From CAZVWH01 sp964631175 (GTDB lineage: Bacteria; Planctomycetota; Phycisphaerae; Sedimentisphaerales; Anaerobacaceae), in assembly GCA_964631175.1 (NCBI GenBank), contig CAZVWH010000105.1, positions 1 to 9,286 on the forward strand: a stretch of 9,286 bases of DNA, written 5' to 3'. Below, piece by piece: positions 6,199 through 9,286 of the stretch. Position 1 is the first letter of the stretch, and each line of letters begins with the position of its first letter. The position numbers were made by a program, and so were the translations under genes. The notes beneath the pieces are model-generated. The model was not told the origin of the DNA. It was given only the letters and a program-made list of their open reading frames with translations, and did no database searches.

Positions 6199-6227
6199 AT
6201 TTTAAGCGTTTTTTATTACTGACGCAA
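6199..6227 (-). promoter_or_regulatory. Possible sigma70-type promoter of the protease operon
   Basis: On the minus strand TTGCGT (6222-6227) and TAAAAT (6199-6204) are separated by exactly 17 bases and lie about 32 bases before the start codon at 6166. The -10 matches TATAAT at 5 of 6 positions, while the -35 is weak. Confidence 0.4.
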
Positions 6228-6262
6228 ATAGAAAATAGGCCTAACCCGTGTCCAAGTTTAGA

Positions 6263-6338
6263 CGTCGCAGTTCTGGCGACGGCTGGTAGGGTGGGCTCCG
6301 CCCACCATTACTTCGATGGTGTGCCGTGCACACCCTAC
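6263..6338. repeat. Compound palindromic repeat with cloverleaf-like folding
   Basis: Outer arms GTAGGGTG (6286-6293) and CACCCTAC (6331-6338) enclose two hairpins: GGTGGGC-TCC-GCCCACC (6290-6306) and GGTGTGC-CGT-GCACACC (6318-6334). Another hairpin, CGTCGC/GCGACG (6263-6268/6276-6281), lies at the left. It sits between the divergent protease operon and the methyltransferase cassette and looks like a dispersed intergenic repeat. It might mark the left boundary of the cassette. Confidence 0.65.
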
Positions 6339-6364
6339 AATTACCAATTCCTCACCCCACAAAA

Positions 6365-6397
6365 TGCTACTTATAGTCTCGTTTACTATAAGTAGCA
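6365..6397. promoter_or_regulatory. C-box type operator, perfect 13-bp inverted repeat
   Basis: TGCTACTTATAGT (6365-6377) and ACTATAAGTAGCA (6385-6397) are exact inverted repeats with a 7-base spacer. Each arm holds an ACT-N3-AGT unit (6369-6377 and 6385-6393) with centres 16 bases apart. This strongly recalls the paired operators of restriction-modification controller proteins, whose left box is of the GACTTATAGTC kind. It lies 20 bases before the controller gene, and its right arm overlaps the predicted -35. Autoregulation by the adjacent HTH protein is inferred. Confidence 0.75.
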
Positions 6398-6410
6398 CCT
6401 GATCCATAAT
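6382..6410 (+). promoter_or_regulatory. Promoter of the cassette, predicted to give a leaderless mRNA
   Basis: TTTACT (6382-6387) and CATAAT (6405-6410) are 17 bases apart. The expected transcription start, about 7 bases after the -10, falls at or next to the ATG at 6418. There is no Shine-Dalgarno sequence in the seven bases between. Leaderless transcripts are known for several controller-protein genes. The -35 overlaps the right operator arm, allowing repression. Confidence 0.55.
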
Positions 6411-6417
6411 TTCCTAC

Positions 6418-6627
6418 ATGAGCACGAATAGCATACTAAAAACATTTGCGCAGAACGTAAGAACTTTTCGCCTCCAGAAAGGCTGGTCACAAGAAGATCT
6501 GGCTCGCCGAGCTGACCTGCACAGGACCTACATCGGAGCTATCGAAAGACAAGAACGAAACGTCAGTTTGCTAAATGTGGAGCGCATCGCAAAAGCCTTC
6601 AAGGTTGATGCAAAGGACTTACTGTGA
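6418..6627 (+). CDS. XRE-family controller protein (C protein)
   Basis: This is a 69-residue single-domain helix-turn-helix protein. The HTH covers about residues 24-50 (WSQEDLARRADLHRTYIGAIERQERNVS), followed by the NVERIAKAFKVDAKDLL helix. Size and sequence style match controller proteins that time expression of type II restriction-modification genes: they activate then repress their own promoter by binding as dimers to paired C-boxes. Such an operator lies directly upstream. No ribosome binding site precedes the ATG, consistent with a leaderless message. Its stop codon overlaps the methyltransferase start (GTGA), so it is the first gene of the operon. A solitary prophage-type repressor is less likely given the context. 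Confidence 0.85.
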   Translation: MSTNSILKTFAQNVRTFRLQKGWSQEDLARRADLHRTYIGAIERQERNVSLLNVERIAKAFKVDAKDLL

Positions 6628-7463
6628 TCGTCGCAACAGAAAAATCAATGGCAAAGCCCTTCCTCAAGTGGGCAGGAGGGAAACGCCAAATTCTTAGACA
6701 TTTACTTGAGGCGCTGCCTCCAGATGTTCATAAGCGCACGTATCGTGAACCTTTTTTGGGCGCTGGTTCTATGTTCTTCGCTCTGAATCCCGCTCGTGCG
6801 TTTCTAAGCGACGCGAATGGGGACCTAATACTCTGTTACGAGGAAGTCCGAGACAATCCAGACCTTGTTTCTGAATATCTTCTGATCCACAAACGCAATG
6901 ATTGTGAAGCCTACTACTACCGGGTCCGAGAGGAGTATAATAGGATAGCCGAATGGTCCGCTGCTCAGTCCGCGCGTTTCATATACCTTAACAAGACTTG
7001 CTATAACGGAATATTCAGGGTGAACAGCAAAGGTCTGTTTAACGTTCCCTATGGGAGGCATGAGAAGATTTCGCTGCCAAGTCGAGAGCATTTGAGGCAA
7101 GTAAGCCGGACGCTTAGGAGCAAAAAGATTTTTACAGGGTTTTTTGAAAAGACGTTAGAAGATGCACAGAAGGGCGACTTTATTTACTTGGATCCGCCGT
7201 ACCCGCCGCTGAACGGAACATCCTGCTTCAATCACTATATTCCGGCGAGGTTTACCGAGACAGACCAAGAGAATTTGGCAGAAACTTTCAAACTATTAGA
7301 CAGAAAAGGGTGCCTTCTGATGATGACTAACGGAAGCAGCGAGAGAATTCAGGAACTCTATGACGCCTTTAACGTGCACGAGCTATCTGTTAGGCGATTC
7401 ATCACGTGTAAACAGATGAGGAATATAGTCCAGGAACTTGTAATAACAAATTACGAGGTGTGA
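6624..7463 (+). CDS. DNA N6-adenine methyltransferase, D12 class (Dam/DpnM type)
   Basis: The enzyme transfers methyl from S-adenosylmethionine to adenine N6 in a specific DNA site. In 279 residues from the GTG start, motif X is FLKWAGGK (13-20), motif I is REPFLGAGSMFF (41-52), and the catalytic motif IV is DPPYPPL (190-196). The order X, I, recognition region, IV is that of alpha-group enzymes such as Dam and M.DpnII. The stretch KTCYNGIFRVNSKGLFNVPYG (124-144) is also characteristic. The site recognised cannot be read from the sequence; GATC is a guess by family. The GTG overlaps the controller stop by four bases, giving translational coupling; ATG 6648 (MAKPFLKW) is an alternative start lacking a ribosome site. 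As part of a three-gene operon it probably protects host DNA from, or marks DNA for, the downstream protein. Confidence 0.9.
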   Translation: MIVATEKSMAKPFLKWAGGKRQILRHLLEALPPDVHKRTYREPFLGAGSMFFALNPARAFLSDANGDLILCYEEVRDNPDLVSEYLLIHKRNDCEAYYYRVREEYNRIAEWSAAQSARFIYLNKTCYNGIFRVNSKGLFNVPYGRHEKISLPSREHLRQVSRTLRSKKIFTGFFEKTLEDAQKGDFIYLDPPYPPLNGTSCFNHYIPARFTETDQENLAETFKLLDRKGCLLMMTNGSSERIQELYDAFNVHELSVRRFITCKQMRNIVQELVITNYEV

Positions 7464-7472
7464 GAAGTCAAA

Positions 7473-9077
7473 ATGGATAAGGCGGAAGCTAAGGCTCAAG
7501 TTGACGCATTGACTGGCCCTATGGAGAGTGCAGTAGGAAACCTACTGCTAAATTTGGATCTTTGTTTGATTGCATGCGGTGACAATTCTGAAATTCGAAA
7601 GAATAGGAGGGTTATAGGGCAGATTGACTTCATTTTTAAAGATAGACAACTCCAAAAGATCTTTCTGATAGAAGTGTCTACCGATACGTCAGGAATATCA
7701 GAAAAAATGGACCATTTTTTCTCACGTTGGTCCGATGAGGGAAACATCGAGTTAGTTAGACAACAGTTCAGCTTGCGCCGCACTTACAAAATGATACGAG
7801 TCTTTTTCCAGCTTGCTGGAAGCCAAGAAGTTCCCGCTTCTATCGGGCATTCTCTAACTCGCGAGAACCACGTTTTATTCAGGTATGACTTCGATTACTT
7901 TACCGACGCGTTCGAGAAAGTAGGTGCGTGGGCCAAAAACGATTTCTTCAGCTACCTAGACGTCAAACCGAGAGGCTTAACGAGCGTAGACAAACCTGCC
8001 ATTCAGTTCTATCTCGGTGAGGATATTAGAGCCTATGTGTACGTAGACAGCGCGAAGACGCTACTCCAATGCTGTTACATTTTTCGGAGAAAGAAAGATG
8101 ATAAGGGGTATCAAAGGATGCTGGAAAAGGGCCGAATTGGTTCAATCGCAAGAAAGATAGAAAAAAGCTCGATTTTCGCGTTTCCGAATTCTCTTCTGAT
8201 TAGCTGCCCAGATACACCCCAACTTTGCAGTAACCCAGCAGGAAAAAGCGATTGCCCACACTCAGTTATTATAAGAGTCCCAAATTATTATTCGGCTTGC
8301 CGTGTTATCGACGGTCAGCACCGGCTGTTGGCCTTCGCTGACTTGGACGAACGATATCAAGAGGAGAATTTTATACCAGTTGTTGCCCTCGAAGATATTG
8401 AGAAACATAGGGAGATGAAAACTTTTATCGAGATTAACTCTGGACAGAAGAAAATTGACAGAAATCTTATTCTCGTGCTTGAAGCTGATTTCGATTGGGA
8501 AATAGGTGCAACCCCTACAGAGTTTTTTGAGAAACAAGCCGTATTGGTGGTAAAGCGCCTTAATGATAGCAACGGGTCTCCGTTGAGAAACAAGATTTTC
8601 ATACCCGAAGCGTTAGCGAAGAAAAAGGGCAAAATAACCTTGAATACACTCGTTACTGCAATCTTAGGGAATAACTTCATTGGCAAGAAGTATCACCTGT
8701 TTCAAGAAGATCATAATGACATAAACACACCGTATATAAAAATCAGAGATATTTTTGTTCGGGGAAAACAAAAATTCCCGAAGTATTGCAGAGATACCGG
8801 TTCCTTTTTTCTTACCAATAAAGGTTTAAGAATTATGTTTCGATTGGTTCAGATCTTCGAACGGAATCATCAGAAAGGAAATATTCAATTTATTCTTGGG
8901 AAATTCTTCGATGATATTGCGAGGATTTTAGATGACTCGGTCGTCAATCAACTGGAAGACTTTTATGGTGAGGGGGGTGCCAACAGAGCTGTTGAAGAAA
9001 TTTTCAAACTCCTTAAGAAGCGGAATCATCAAAAATATCGTGAGCTTTCCACCGACTTGAGGAAGCTCCGACAATGA
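7473..9077 (+). CDS. DGQHR-domain protein (DndB/DpdB-like) with N-terminal PD-(D/E)XK-like segment
   Basis: This 534-residue protein is the likely effector of the cassette. The DGQHR motif is at 280-284 (CRVIDGQHRLLAF), followed by FIEINSGQKKIDRNL (318-332), the second conserved block of the DGQHR family. That family includes DndB of DNA phosphorothioation and DpdB of deazaguanine DNA modification, which are ParB-like nucleotide-binding proteins. The N-terminal part resembles a PD-(D/E)XK nuclease core: QIDFIF (Asp52), then IFLIEVS (Glu67). The usual ExK lysine is serine here, so activity is uncertain. Cys245, Cys252, Cys261 and His263 could form a metal knuckle. From about 440 it is mostly helical and contains YGEGGANRAVEEIFKLL. 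It follows the methyltransferase by 9 bases with GAGAAG as ribosome site. No other restriction gene is present. It could be the restriction enzyme, an ATPase partner, or a regulator; the exact role is unknown. Confidence 0.75.
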   Translation: MDKAEAKAQVDALTGPMESAVGNLLLNLDLCLIACGDNSEIRKNRRVIGQIDFIFKDRQLQKIFLIEVSTDTSGISEKMDHFFSRWSDEGNIELVRQQFSLRRTYKMIRVFFQLAGSQEVPASIGHSLTRENHVLFRYDFDYFTDAFEKVGAWAKNDFFSYLDVKPRGLTSVDKPAIQFYLGEDIRAYVYVDSAKTLLQCCYIFRRKKDDKGYQRMLEKGRIGSIARKIEKSSIFAFPNSLLISCPDTPQLCSNPAGKSDCPHSVIIRVPNYYSACRVIDGQHRLLAFADLDERYQEENFIPVVALEDIEKHREMKTFIEINSGQKKIDRNLILVLEADFDWEIGATPTEFFEKQAVLVVKRLNDSNGSPLRNKIFIPEALAKKKGKITLNTLVTAILGNNFIGKKYHLFQEDHNDINTPYIKIRDIFVRGKQKFPKYCRDTGSFFLTNKGLRIMFRLVQIFERNHQKGNIQFILGKFFDDIARILDDSVVNQLEDFYGEGGANRAVEEIFKLLKKRNHQKYRELSTDLRKLRQ

Positions 9078-9110
9078 TATTTGTTAGAAGATAATACACA
9101 AACATTTGTG

Positions 9111-9135
9111 GATTCGGCAGGCTCACCACAGGTTT
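9111..9135 (-). repeat. GTGAGCCTGCCGAA-type repeat downstream of the cassette
   Basis: On the minus strand this reads CCTGTGGTGAGCCTGCCGAA, a relative of the CTGAGC-TGCCGAA repeats at 183-209 and 2404-2462. A small CACAAA-CA-TTTGTG inverted repeat lies just before it (9098-9111). Confidence 0.4.
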
Positions 9136-9204
9136 GTCTTTCGCAAGCCCAAGGAGGGAGAAGACCTTTCGCACATCAAATACAGCAAATTTCTTTGACG
9201 ACAT

Positions 9205-9223
9205 ACGCGATACGCAATACGAT
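9205..9223 (+). repeat. Second heptamer array ACGCGAT/ACGCAAT/ACGAT
   Basis: It uses the same 7-base unit as the array at 3034-3058. It lies about 130 bases after the stop codon of the DGQHR gene. Confidence 0.65.
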
Positions 9224-9251
9224 AACGGGCGTTATGAATGAGTCAGCAATC

Positions 9252-9281
9252 AAAAAGCCGCCTGCCGGCTTGGCAGTTTTT
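9252..9281 (+). terminator. Probable intrinsic terminator
   Basis: CTGCC (9262-9266) and GGCAG (9272-9276) form a short stem followed at once by TTTTT (9277-9281); an A-run (9252-9256) precedes. A competing stem AAGCCG/CGGCTT (9255-9260/9266-9271) overlaps it. It is the first terminator-like structure after the cassette, about 185 bases past the last stop codon. Confidence 0.5.
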
Positions 9282-9286
9282 GCTCT

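Noticed and set aside
7473..9077. Calling the last cassette gene dndB and the cassette a phosphorothioation system
   Set aside because: No dndA, dndC, dndD or dndE homologue is present. The protein is longer than DndB and shares mainly the DGQHR and INxxQ blocks.
6345..9200. Direct repeats flanking the three-gene cassette as an insertion footprint
   Set aside because: Only trivial matches of about six bases were found by eye on the two sides, so no attachment site or target duplication can be claimed.
9013..9204. Minus-strand 63-codon frame (SLLGLAKDKPVVSL...) after the DGQHR gene
   Set aside because: It overlaps the end of the DGQHR gene and the downstream repeat and has no convincing start. 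It is better explained as translated repeat sequence.
1..9286. tRNA genes or a CRISPR array
   Set aside because: No cloverleaf with tRNA invariant positions was seen, and the tandem units are too short and lack spacers.

Overview
The window looks like a chromosomal segment of a Planctomycetota bacterium, most likely a Phycisphaerae-type lineage. This is inference: it rests on the secreted proteins of the minus-strand pair, whose style is typical of that phylum, and on intergenic spaces crowded with small palindromic repeats. No rRNA, tRNA or CRISPR array was seen.

Left part (1-2750, plus strand): rbfA (ribosome maturation), an endonuclease III-like HhH-GPD protein that seems to lack the catalytic residues and carries a very basic tail, and hisG (long-form ATP phosphoribosyltransferase). 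Two inverted copies of a MITE-like element bracket this block. The right copy (2547-2682) has 13-bp terminal inverted repeats and an exact 9-bp flanking duplication. Other small repeats touch both the start and the stop of rbfA.

Middle part (3063-6166, minus strand): a probable two-gene operon. A secreted trypsin-like serine protease with an extra N-terminal beta-rich segment comes first, followed 32 bases later by a large secreted protein of unknown function built from two similar halves. Each gene contains a palindromic repeat that is translated in frame.

Right part (6365-9077, plus strand): a compact three-gene cassette that looks like a restriction-modification or related defence unit. 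A small XRE-type controller protein comes first, behind a perfect 13-bp inverted repeat of C-box type and a promoter that predicts a leaderless mRNA. Next is a Dam/DpnM-type N6-adenine methyltransferase, coupled by a GTGA overlap. Last is a 534-residue protein with a DGQHR motif (DndB/DpdB-like family) and an N-terminal PD-(D/E)XK-like segment. There is no conventional restriction enzyme gene, so the third protein is the candidate effector. This cassette is the most promising part of the window. A likely terminator lies at the right edge.
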